Source: JAOUEA01 sp963810915 | GTDB lineage: Bacteria; Actinomycetota; UBA4738; HRBIN12 | NCBI GenBank assembly: GCA_963810915.1 | Contig: CAWEPH010000004.1 | Location: forward strand, 124,001-188,000 | Direction of reading: 5' to 3' | Length of the DNA: 64,000 nucleotides | Shown: positions 8,832-17,008 of the stretch, piece after piece | How the letters are laid out: each line of letters opens with the position of its first letter | How positions within the stretch are numbered: the first letter of the stretch is position 1 | Translations under genes and position numbers: made by a program | The notes under the pieces: model-generated | What the model saw: only the letters and a program-made list of their open reading frames with translations | What the model was told of the DNA's origin: nothing | Databases searched by the model: none

Positions 8832-9773
8832 TCACGCCTCGTTCCGCTTGGCCGCCGCGGACCCAGCGAAGACGTACGACGCGTGGACGGCGGCGCTCCG
8901 ATCCATCTTCAGCGCTTCCGCGCTGAGCTCGGCGAGCGCCTTGTCGCTGAGCTCCGTGAGGTTGACGAGCTCCTCGGTTTCCTGAGCGGAGCCCGACAGT
9001 GGCTCAGTGAGGACGGCGCCCGCGCCCGGCGCCCAGTGCTTGTTCTCGGAGCCCTGCTCCTGGATCACGACGACGTCGGTGAAACATCTGAAAGGGACGC
9101 ACGTCTTCCGTCCGGTCTCGACGACCACAGCCGTGGACTGCTCCCCGCCCGGGATCTGGACCTGGTAGAAGGGCGGAGCTCCGGTCTTGGGATCCCCGGG
9201 CAGCCACAATCCAGGGGCAGCGCCGTTCACGTCGGCGAGCCATGCATCCTGTGCGTTCACGAACTGCCCGCCCTCGTACGCCTCCGTGTAGGACCCGACG
9301 TACCAGATGTTCCCGCCCACATCCTCGGCCAGGTAGTCGATGGACTGTTCGCTCAGGTTTCCACCGTCGTAGTCCTGATCGAGCACGGCGACGGCGCGCA
9401 CCCCGTCGATCGTCTTGGTGACGTCGGTGACGGTGGTGACGCGGACGTGGGGGAGCCGGCGCCCGCCCACGTACACGAACCCCTTGCTCACCGACTGCAG
9501 CCCCGGCGTGAGGGGCATCAACGCGTTCACGTCGGTCAGTGAGGTCTCGAAGTTCTTCGGGCTGAACGTGCGCGGGATCTCGATCGGCTTCGAGGTCGCC
9601 GTCGGCCGGGGGGACTTCGTGCCTTTCGTGGGTGCGGCCGTCGGAGTCGTCGCGATCGCCGCCGCCGGGGTCGAGGCCGTCGTCGTCGTATCCGAGCCTG
9701 TACACGCCGAGGCCAGTGTGCCGAGGCCCACACCCACGACGAGGATCGCGAGGACGATCCGTTTCCGGACCAT
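8832..9773 (-). CDS. Secreted lipoprotein, first gene of the ABC/FtsX operon
   Basis: The 313-residue product starts with a short basic segment, a hydrophobic span and the lipobox LASAC (Cys at about 24), followed by a Thr/Pro/Ala-rich linker (to about 65). The globular part contains PLTPGLQSVSKGFVYVGGRR, TVTDVTKTIDGV and DVGGNIWYVGSYTEAY, a recurrent pattern of a conserved uncharacterised secreted family. Being upstream of, and 10 bases from, the ATPase and permease genes it is probably the extracytoplasmic partner or cargo of the exporter. I do not recognise an enzymatic site. Confidence 0.75.
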   Translation of the reverse strand: MVRKRIVLAILVVGVGLGTLASACTGSDTTTTASTPAAAIATTPTAAPTKGTKSPRPTATSKPIEIPRTFSPKNFETSLTDVNALMPLTPGLQSVSKGFVYVGGRRLPHVRVTTVTDVTKTIDGVRAVAVLDQDYDGGNLSEQSIDYLAEDVGGNIWYVGSYTEAYEGGQFVNAQDAWLADVNGAAPGLWLPGDPKTGAPPFYQVQIPGGEQSTAVVVETGRKTCVPFRCFTDVVVIQEQGSENKHWAPGAGAVLTEPLSGSAQETEELVNLTELSDKALAELSAEALKMDRSAAVHASYVFAGSAAAKRNEA

Positions 9774-9981
9774 GCATCGGATGCTAGTCGCAACGCGCGC
9801 CGGCGCGCTCGCAGGTGCATGCCGGCAGCGGGCTCGCTCTTGTCGCCTGCCCAGGCCGCGAGAAGCGCGAGCGGGCGGATCCGCTATGCCGGCGGACGAG
9901 GGCGCCGTGCGGCCGGAGTGCGGCTCAAGGGTGGATAGTCTCGAGCTCTAAGCGCAGAGGCGCGCCGCGGCATCCAGGCTA

Positions 9982-10503
9982 GTGATGCAGGCAGAGGGCG
10001 AACTCGTGAAGCTCCATCGGGAGACGGAGACACCTCCGGACTTCGCGGAGTTCTTCGCCGATGAGCACGCGAGGCTCTTCAAGGCCCTGTACTTCGTGAC
10101 GGGGAGCCGGGAAGACGCCTCGGAGCTCATGCAGGACGCGTTCCTGAAGCTCTGGGAACGCTGGAACGATCTCGACCGGATCGAGGATCCGACCGGGTAT
10201 CTGTTCCGGATCGCGTTGAACGGCTCTCGCATGCGGGCGCGCGCCGCACGCAGGGCTGCGAAACGGCTGGTGACCATGGACACCGGCACCGACCCGTTCG
10301 GCGAGGTGGAGCTCCGCGAGGACGTCCACCAGATGCTCCTCGAGGTCACCCCACGGCAACGAGCTGCCCTCGTCCTGCTCGATCTGTACGGCTACGGCTC
10401 GGAGGAGGCCGCCCGGATCATGGGCGTCCGCCCCTCCACCGTGCGAGCGCTGGCGACGCAAGGACGAACGGTGCTTCGGACCGCTGGAGGCTCGCATGGC
10501 TGA
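9982..10503 (+). CDS. ECF-type RNA polymerase sigma factor
   Basis: The 173-residue protein has sigma region 2 (LFKALYFVTGSREDASELMQ, then DAFLKLWERW) and region 4 (VTPRQRAALVLLDLYGYGSE, ending in VRPSTVRALATQGR), the standard two-domain ECF layout. Its start is a GTG (9982) or the adjacent ATG (9985). The gene overlaps the start of the next gene by 8 bases, so sigma factor and membrane propeller are co-translated. A paralogous pair with the same 8-base overlap lies at 19950-21546. By analogy with ECF operons the downstream membrane protein is the likely regulator. Confidence 0.9.
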   Translation: MMQAEGELVKLHRETETPPDFAEFFADEHARLFKALYFVTGSREDASELMQDAFLKLWERWNDLDRIEDPTGYLFRIALNGSRMRARAARRAAKRLVTMDTGTDPFGEVELREDVHQMLLEVTPRQRAALVLLDLYGYGSEEAARIMGVRPSTVRALATQGRTVLRTAGGSHG

Positions 10504-11533
10504 TCTCAGAGAGGTGTTCGAGATGGTCACCAAGCAGACGGATCCCGACCTGGACTCCTGGCGTGAACAGGAGCGCAGGCAACAGCGGACGGCGAGGAAC
10601 AGGAAGATCTCCGCGCTGGCGCTGGTCGCGGCCCTCGTCATCGGACTCCTGGCGGTGGCGCTGATCAACTCCGACACGGGCGGGCGGCCCGCCGGGGGAG
10701 GCGCCACGACGTCGCCGGAGGTGGGAACGCAGACGGGGCTCGTCGTCCTGGACACGGTTTCGGGGGCGAAGAGCGCCTTCGCGCTCCCGCGCGCCGGCGC
10801 GACCCAGTTCGAGTACTCACCCGATGGATCGCAGATCGCGTATTCCGCACCCGACGAGCTCGGTCATCGAACCCAGGTGTTCGTGATGAACGCAGACGGA
10901 ACGAGCGATCATCAGCTGACCCAGGGGGCAACGTCGTCGACGAACCCTCAATGGTCTCCGGACGGTTCAACGATCGCGTTCGTCCGGGTCGCCGCCGACT
11001 CCACCAGTGAGATCTTCCTCTTCGATCGCTCGAGTGGTTCGACGACCCGACTCACCCACGAGCCGCGCAGCGTGGCCGCCGATTCCCATCAGGCGTGGAC
11101 TCCCGACGGTGCGTCGTTCCTGTTCATCGAAGAAGAAGCTCAGGCCTCCACGCCTGGCTACTACGAGGCTCGGTCGATCGACATCTCGACCGGGCAAACC
11201 AGAACGGTCGCGAACGATGTGAGTCTGCCCGCGCTATCGCCGGACGGGTCGCAGATCGCCTCCGATGCCTGGGATTCGGTCCCGACTCGACTCACCCTCA
11301 TGAACAGCGACGGAACAGGTCGGCACAACATCGCCAAGTTGAGCGGTGATGGATGGGCGATGTGGTCGCCGGACGGACAGGAGATCGCCTTCGTCCGCAA
11401 CGGTCCGGATGGCGTTCCCGCCACGTACCTGTATGCCACGGTGACCGGAGAGATCAGCTTCGTGGCGAACGGTTCGATCGAGGCGGGAGGCTGGGTCGGC
11501 CCGCACTCGCTCCTCATGTCCCAAGCGACCTAA
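10496..11533 (+). CDS. Membrane-anchored PD40 beta-propeller, putative anti-sigma partner
   Basis: The 345-residue product has a polar cytoplasmic tail (residues 1-37, LREVFEMVTKQ, ending in RTARNRK), one membrane span (about 39-58), a Gly/Pro-rich linker and an extracellular TolB/PD40-type propeller with repeats such as SPDGSQIAY, SPDGSTIAF, TPDGASFLF and SPDGQEIAF. The cytoplasmic tail and the SDTGGRPA motif just after the span are shared with the protein at 19950. There is no zinc-binding anti-sigma motif. Overlap with the ECF gene suggests that it controls the sigma factor, which is inference. Confidence 0.8.
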   Translation: MADLREVFEMVTKQTDPDLDSWREQERRQQRTARNRKISALALVAALVIGLLAVALINSDTGGRPAGGGATTSPEVGTQTGLVVLDTVSGAKSAFALPRAGATQFEYSPDGSQIAYSAPDELGHRTQVFVMNADGTSDHQLTQGATSSTNPQWSPDGSTIAFVRVAADSTSEIFLFDRSSGSTTRLTHEPRSVAADSHQAWTPDGASFLFIEEEAQASTPGYYEARSIDISTGQTRTVANDVSLPALSPDGSQIASDAWDSVPTRLTLMNSDGTGRHNIAKLSGDGWAMWSPDGQEIAFVRNGPDGVPATYLYATVTGEISFVANGSIEAGGWVGPHSLLMSQAT

Positions 11534-11590
11534 CCGCCGAGCATGCACGTCGCGTGTACGGATGCGAGGTGCAAGCGTGTTCGCCGATGA

Positions 11591-11615
11591 GGCCGGGCCC
11601 CGTGGGCCCGGCTTC
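11591..11615 (+). terminator. Intrinsic terminator-like hairpin
   Basis: A perfect 9-bp GC stem (GCCGGGCCC at 11593-11601 with GGGCCCGGC at 11605-11613) closes a 3-base loop and is extended by two weaker pairs. It lies 58 bases after the propeller gene. Only two Ts follow, so it may be a weak or Rho-assisted terminator. Confidence 0.55.
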
Positions 11616-11733
11616 ATCACAGCGTGTGGGCTTCGCGGGCCGGACGCGTGCGGGGCGTTGAGCATCTGGGATTTGACCCGTTGCGCAGGAAGGCGAATCC
11701 TGCACGAGTGAGGACGATCCGGGGAGTGCTTCC

Positions 11734-12666
11734 ATGAAACGGTTCGTACGATCACTCCTGGTGGTCCTCGTTTCGGGCATGGTCATCTGGGGAAGGTCCG
11801 CGCCCGCCCAAGCTACCTATCCGGGAGGCAACGGCGAGATCGCCTACCTCACGCCTGACGGGGCTCGAGTGATCCAGCCGGACGGGAGTGGCGACGGTCC
11901 GCTGGGATCGGGTCATCGAACAACCTACGCCGTCGCCTTCTCTCCGGACGGATCCCAGGCCGTGATCGCCGAGGAGACCGGGGGTCGCCGGGTCCTCCGG
12001 CTCGTGTTGCTCGACCTCGGTACCGGCGATCGCTCCGTGATCCTGACCCACGGGCAGCTGCCCACGGACGAGATCTTCTCGGTGGCGATGTCGCCCGACG
12101 GGTCTTCCGTCGTGTTCTGCGACGGGTTCCCCGGCCATCTCTACACCGTCGGCGTCGACGGCTCGGCCCTCGCCCGGATCCCTTCGACGGCGGGGTACTG
12201 CTACGCGGACTGGGGTGTGGATGATCGGATCGTCGCATCGAGGGGGATCTTCCCCGGTGACGGCAAGCGGTTGATCGTGACGATGGACCCCGACGGCACC
12301 CATCGACGGGTGATCGCCAGCTTCCCTGCGGCGAAGAACAAGTGGCGCACGCTCTACATCCTGGTGCCGAGCTGGGCTCCGGACGGTGCGTCCGTCGTCT
12401 TCTGCGCTCAACGGCATCTGGTGCATCCCGATATCTGGGCGGTCGATGCGGACGGATCGAACCTCCGGAAGCTCACGGACACGAAGGCGCGATCGGAGTC
12501 ATCACCCACCTTCTCACCCGACGGCTCCCTGGTCGTGTTCTCCCGCACGGGGCCACCGTCGGCCCAGACCGATCTCTGGCTGATGGGTGCCGACGGGTCG
12601 ACGCCGGCGCGACTCACGAACACCCCGGATCTGAGCGAGTACGGGGCGGCCTGGCAACCGATCTAG
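11734..12666 (+). CDS. Secreted TolB-like PD40 beta-propeller
   Basis: The 310-residue protein begins with a classical signal peptide (basic start, hydrophobic core to about residue 20, SAPAQA cleavage region near 23-28) and then consists of PD40/WD40-like repeats: SPDGSQAVI, SPDGSSVVF, APDGASVVF and SPDGSLVVF. It lacks the membrane anchor and cytoplasmic tail of the propellers at 10496 and 19950. GGGGAG at 11721-11726 supports the ATG. It follows the ECF/propeller unit but is separated by a hairpin, so it may have its own promoter. The ligand is unknown. Confidence 0.8.
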   Translation: MKRFVRSLLVVLVSGMVIWGRSAPAQATYPGGNGEIAYLTPDGARVIQPDGSGDGPLGSGHRTTYAVAFSPDGSQAVIAEETGGRRVLRLVLLDLGTGDRSVILTHGQLPTDEIFSVAMSPDGSSVVFCDGFPGHLYTVGVDGSALARIPSTAGYCYADWGVDDRIVASRGIFPGDGKRLIVTMDPDGTHRRVIASFPAAKNKWRTLYILVPSWAPDGASVVFCAQRHLVHPDIWAVDADGSNLRKLTDTKARSESSPTFSPDGSLVVFSRTGPPSAQTDLWLMGADGSTPARLTNTPDLSEYGAAWQPI

Positions 12667-13106
12667 CGGTGCCGTGCTAGAACACTCGGCTCCTTCCTCG
12701 GCATCCGGCGTCCAGGTCGAGACCTTCGCCGGAGGGAAGATGACCTACAGACCGATGGCGGGGGCATCGCGGCGGCCTACGATGGCCACATGCGCATCGA
12801 CCGAACGGTTCCGGTTCCCTCAACCTCCACCGCCCACGCCCGGCGCAACTCCGAGCTCCGTCATCGTTTGGCAGGCCGTCACATAGAAGATCCGAGCGTC
12901 GCCGAGCTCCAGAGCCTGGCTCGATCCCGCGCCGACGCGGTCCCGGTGCCCACATCGCGCCGCCGGCGCGGACGCTAGCGGCGCTCGGCTGACGGAGCTT
13001 CCTTCCGGGCTCACTGCCGGATCCTCGTCGACGGGGGCTGAGGCCGACGCGTTGCCGCCTCGGGCTCAGTGATCGAACGCGGCAGGTCGATACCCTGAGA
13101 GAGCCC
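12667..13106 (+). other. Intergenic region without a supported gene
   Basis: The 440 bases between the secreted propeller and the histidine kinase contain short open frames on both strands, none with a ribosome binding site and recognisable family pattern together. The kinase promoter should lie near the 3' end of this stretch, but no clear -10/-35 pair is visible. Confidence 0.4.
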
Positions 13107-14657
13107 ATGGCCATCCCGATCTCCGACCAGGAAGCCCTCGTTCCGCCGGCGTGGTCTGCCCACGTGCCCGCCGTCCCGTACGTGCGGCGGATCGAGCCGA
13201 GTGAGCCTCCCCGCGCCGGGGCGACCTCGCACATCGGTGCGCAGGTCGAGGAGATCCTGGGTCACCGGAGCATCGAGTTCCTCGATGACCCGGACCTGTG
13301 GGTATCGCTGATCCACCCGGACGACGTGGGCCGCGTGCTCACCGCTTGGCGACGGACGAGCGAACCGGGCGAGCGCTTCCACCTCGCGTACCGAATGATC
13401 GCGCGCGGCGGCCGCCTCGTGCAGGTGCTCGACGACGGCGCCGTGGCGGAGGATCCGCAGACGGGCGTGCGATCGTGGCACGGCGTCGTCGTGGACGTGA
13501 CCGCCGATCGTCCGGCGGGCCCCGACCTCTACGAGGCGGAGGGGAAGTACCGCCTGCTGGTCGAGCAGATCCCGGCGGTGACCTACATCGACGAGGTGCC
13601 CGAGGACGATCCCGCGGACCTCAGTCCGCTCTACATCAGTCCGCAGCTCGAGTCGCTCCTCGGATACGCGCCGCACGAATGGCTCGCCGACCCCGACCTA
13701 TGGAGCCGCGTCACGCATCCAGCCGATGTCGCGGCCACGGAGGCGGCCGCCAGCCGGTGCTTCGCCGCGGGCACGCCGCTCAGCATCGAGTACCGGATGA
13801 TCGCGCGTGACGGCCGGACGGTGTGGGTGCGTGAAGAGGCCTCGCTGCTCCGGGGTCCCGACGGCACCCCGAAGTTCTGGCAGGGCGTGTACATCGACAT
13901 CACGGAGCTGAAGCGCGCCGAGGAGGAGCTGAACAACGCGCTGATCCGCGAGCGCGACGCCTCCGAGCGCCTCCGCGCGCTCGACGAGATGAAGAACACG
14001 TTCCTGCAGGCGGTCTCCCACGACCTCCGCACGCCGCTCGCCGCGATCCTCGGCCTCGCTCTGACCCTGGAACAAGAGGAGCTCGGACTGAGCGAGCCCG
14101 AGGTGCAGGACATGGCGCGCCGGATCGCCACGAACTCGCGCAAGCTCGACCGGATGGTGGCCGACCTGCTCGACCTCGACCGGCTCACGCGCGGGATCGT
14201 GGCGCCTAAGCTCCAGGACGTCGACGTCGCTCAGCTCGTCCGCGACCTGGTAGGGCAGATCGACGTCGAGGACCGGCGCCTCGAGCTCGACCTCGAACCG
14301 GTCTCGGTCCCGGCGGACGCCCCAAAGGTCGAACGCATCGTGGAGAACCTGGTCGCCAACACGGTCCGTCACACGCCCAGGGACGCGAGCGTGTGGATCC
14401 GGACCCGGTCCCGCGACGGCGGCGCGTCGATCGTCGTCGAGGATGACGGCCCTGGTGTGCCCGCCGATCTCCGGGAGGAAGTGTTCGAGCCGTTCCGTCA
14501 GGGGCCGTCGCGCTCGAGCCACTCCCCGGGAGCGGGGATCGGCCTCGCGCTCGTCGCGCGGTTCGCGGAGTTGCACGGCGGCCGCGCCAGCGTTGAGGAC
14601 CGACCCGGCGGCGGCGCGTCGTTCAGGGTGTTCCTGCCGGGCGCGCCTGCGAGCTGA
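13107..14657 (+). CDS. PAS-domain sensor histidine kinase
   Basis: The 516-residue protein has two PAS_3-type domains (about residues 40-135 and 150-270; each with a Y-R-M-I-A-R-x-G-R core), a short coiled linker, a HisKA dimerisation domain with phospho-accepting His at about 305 in SHDLRTPL, and a HATPase domain with the N box (ENLVANTVRHTP), G1 (DDGPGVP) and G2 (GAGIGLALV). There is no membrane span, so it is a cytoplasmic sensor. No response regulator is adjacent; the partner must be elsewhere, possibly the stand-alone receiver at 43687. The ATG at 13107 has only a weak GAGAG upstream. Confidence 0.9.
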   Translation: MAIPISDQEALVPPAWSAHVPAVPYVRRIEPSEPPRAGATSHIGAQVEEILGHRSIEFLDDPDLWVSLIHPDDVGRVLTAWRRTSEPGERFHLAYRMIARGGRLVQVLDDGAVAEDPQTGVRSWHGVVVDVTADRPAGPDLYEAEGKYRLLVEQIPAVTYIDEVPEDDPADLSPLYISPQLESLLGYAPHEWLADPDLWSRVTHPADVAATEAAASRCFAAGTPLSIEYRMIARDGRTVWVREEASLLRGPDGTPKFWQGVYIDITELKRAEEELNNALIRERDASERLRALDEMKNTFLQAVSHDLRTPLAAILGLALTLEQEELGLSEPEVQDMARRIATNSRKLDRMVADLLDLDRLTRGIVAPKLQDVDVAQLVRDLVGQIDVEDRRLELDLEPVSVPADAPKVERIVENLVANTVRHTPRDASVWIRTRSRDGGASIVVEDDGPGVPADLREEVFEPFRQGPSRSSHSPGAGIGLALVARFAELHGGRASVEDRPGGGASFRVFLPGAPAS

Positions 14658-14700
14658 GCAACCGGCCTTCCCGGGGTTCAGCGCGCGTGATGACTCGAGT

Positions 14701-15888
14701 CTAGGTCGACGCCTCGCCGCTGCGCCACGCCTCCATCAGCCTCACCCGGCGTCCGATCCGGAGCACCGCGCCGGCGTAGATCCGCCCCGCAAGCAGGACC
14801 ATCCCACAGATCGTCATCAGCATCAGCAACGCCGATAGCCCGATCTGCCACCACGGGACGGCTCCGTCCGCGATCCTGACGATCATCACCAGCGGTGCCG
14901 TCGGTGGCACGAAGGAACCGATCACCGTCGCTATGGAGTCCGGCGACTGCGCGGCCTCGAGCGCGAAGAGGTACGCGACGATCAGAACCGCCGTGATCGG
15001 GAAGGTCATGCTCTGTGCCTCCTCCTGCCGAGAGACCAGGGAGCCCGCCGCCCCGTACAGGACCGCATAGAACGCGTAGCCCAGGACGAACCAGAACACG
15101 ATCCAGCCGATCGTCCCGCGCGCGGTCGCGGGCACCTGGGGGTTGTCGGACAAGGCCAGCGCGATCAACGCCGCGGCCGCCACCAGGCTGAACTGCGCCA
15201 GCCCCACGAGTCCGATCCCCGCGATCTTGCCCGTCAGCAGCTCTGTCGGGCGAAGGCGCGACAAGAGGACCTCGACCACGCGGCTGGACTTCTCCTCGAC
15301 CACGCCTACGAGCAGGAAGCCTCCATAGAAGCTGATGAACATGAGGAGCATCAGCAGTCCGATCGTCGCCAGCGCGAGCCGCGCCGTGCGTTCCTTCGTG
15401 ACTGGTTCGAGGCTGCTCGACGAGAGTTGCGCGGGCCGAAGCCGCTGCTGCTCTTCCGGCGTCAGACCGAGGTCGTCGATCGCGCGCTGCTGCTCCACGG
15501 ATCGCACCGCCGAGGTGACGACCTCACCGAGCCGATCGTCGGCTTCTGCCTTCCACAAGAGGGCTCGCTGGTCCACGAGCAGGACGTCCACTTCGCCCGA
15601 GCGCAGCGCCTGCTGACCGACAGCCTCATCGTCGAACCCACGCGAGCTCACGGTGAGGGCGACTCGTCTTCCCGCGGCCTGCAAGGCGTTCGGCAGCTGG
15701 GCCGAGCTCTCGCCCACGACCCCGACGACCCTCGGGGGCTTCACGCCACCCCCGTACATCTGCGGGACGGCGACGATCGCGACGACGATCGCCGCGGATG
15801 CCACCGTCGAGATCCGGAATGCGGTCGACCGCACGCGCTGGTTCCACTCCCTTCGGATGACGAGGAACACGCGTCGAGCACCACTCAT
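14701..15888 (-). CDS. ABC-2 type transporter permease (NatB-like)
   Basis: The 395-residue permease has an N-terminal span after a basic REWNQRVRSTAFR segment, a large extracytoplasmic domain (about residues 45-170), then five or six spans. The signature GVVEEKSSRVVEVLLSRLRP is the conserved cytoplasmic loop of NatB-type ABC-2 permeases, which export sodium or small toxic molecules. Its ATG overlaps the ATPase stop by four bases (15885-15888), showing translational coupling. The open frame extends far upstream, but family homology begins at this ATG. Confidence 0.88.
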   Translation of the reverse strand: MSGARRVFLVIRREWNQRVRSTAFRISTVASAAIVVAIVAVPQMYGGGVKPPRVVGVVGESSAQLPNALQAAGRRVALTVSSRGFDDEAVGQQALRSGEVDVLLVDQRALLWKAEADDRLGEVVTSAVRSVEQQRAIDDLGLTPEEQQRLRPAQLSSSSLEPVTKERTARLALATIGLLMLLMFISFYGGFLLVGVVEEKSSRVVEVLLSRLRPTELLTGKIAGIGLVGLAQFSLVAAAALIALALSDNPQVPATARGTIGWIVFWFVLGYAFYAVLYGAAGSLVSRQEEAQSMTFPITAVLIVAYLFALEAAQSPDSIATVIGSFVPPTAPLVMIVRIADGAVPWWQIGLSALLMLMTICGMVLLAGRIYAGAVLRIGRRVRLMEAWRSGEAST

Positions 15889-16781
15889 GCGCCCCGCTCC
15901 TCCGACACAGCTTCGAGGAACAGCTCCGCAAGGGAAGGTGGTTCGAAGCTGAACCGCGTTACCTCTCCTGCTTCGCGCGCGCTCGCGAGGATCTGGGCCA
16001 GGTCTGCCGAGGCGTCCACCAGCACCCTTACCTCGCCGTCGTGCTTGCTCGTGACGGTCCCGCTCGGCAGCACGGGCATCCACGGCTCCCCGTTCACGCC
16101 GACCTGCAGTGACCGGAGGGAAGCAGCGGCCTTGAGGTCCTCGACGATGCCGGCGAGCACGATCCGGCCGTGATCGATGATGACGACGTCCTGACAGACG
16201 TCCTCGACCAGGTCGAGTTGGTGACTCGAGAAGACCACGGCGACGCCGCTCGCCGCCGTCTCTTCGAGCAAGGCGGCGAGCGCCTCGACACCGAGCGGAT
16301 CGAGGCCGCTGAACGGCTCGTCCAGAACGGCCAGCTCGGGGTCGTGGACGAGCGCCGCTGCGAACTGCACCCGCTGTTGGTTCCCGTGCGACAGCTCTTC
16401 CAGGCGAGAATCCGCACGATCGCCGAGGCCCAGACGCTCGAGCCACCGGCTGGCGGCCCCTTCTGCCGAAACACCGCGGAGTCCGGAAAGCTCCGCGAAG
16501 AAGACGAGTTGCTCGCCCACCCTCATCTTCGGATACAGTCCCCGCTCTTCCGGCATGTACCCGAAGCGTGCGCGCTGTTCCGGCCCAACCGGCGCACCCC
16601 TCCACCGCACCTCGCCGCGGTCGGGGCGAACGAGGCCGAAGATGGCCCGCATCGTCGTGGTCTTACCCGCACCGTTCGGACCGAGGAACCCTACGATCCG
16701 TCCCGGTGCAGCGTGGAAGGTCGCACCATCGAGGGCCACCACATCGCCGTAACGCTTCGTCAGGTCAGAGACTTCGAGCAC
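15885..16781 (-). CDS. ABC transporter ATP-binding protein (NatA-like)
   Basis: The ATPase has Walker A GPNGAGKTT, signature LSHGNQQRVQFA, Walker B LAVLDEPFSGLD and the switch His in FSSHQLD, followed by the C-terminal domain typical of NatA-type exporters. GTG at 16779-16781 is chosen because GGGAGG lies five bases before it and the protein then begins directly with the VLEVSDLTKRYG strand; an in-frame ATG at 16808 would add nine residues. It is coupled to the NatB-like permease by a four-base overlap. The substrate cannot be deduced. Confidence 0.88.
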   Translation of the reverse strand: MLEVSDLTKRYGDVVALDGATFHAAPGRIVGFLGPNGAGKTTTMRAIFGLVRPDRGEVRWRGAPVGPEQRARFGYMPEERGLYPKMRVGEQLVFFAELSGLRGVSAEGAASRWLERLGLGDRADSRLEELSHGNQQRVQFAAALVHDPELAVLDEPFSGLDPLGVEALAALLEETAASGVAVVFSSHQLDLVEDVCQDVVIIDHGRIVLAGIVEDLKAAASLRSLQVGVNGEPWMPVLPSGTVTSKHDGEVRVLVDASADLAQILASAREAGEVTRFSFEPPSLAELFLEAVSEERGA

Positions 16782-17008
16782 GAAAGCCTCCCGGCATTCC
16801 ACATCCACGTTGTCCGGGCTCGTGGGTGTTCACGAGGTGCGATGGTCCTGGTTGCTCCAGGCCCCGAGTGCCGTCACGACGAGCGGACGAACGACGAGGG
16901 CACCTCGAGTGAACTTGCAGGCGTTCACCTGCATCGAGTAGAGATGGCTGACGGCAGGGGGCGTCGCTCCCCGCAACACGATCTGTCTGGGAGGAGCCAG
17001 CGCGGTTG

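Noticed and set aside
12820..13014. Small minus-strand gene with an ACQTM-like motif in the 440-base gap
   Set aside because: Resemblance to DsrE-like proteins is only a few residues long, with no ribosome binding site and a Gly-rich end; not supportable.
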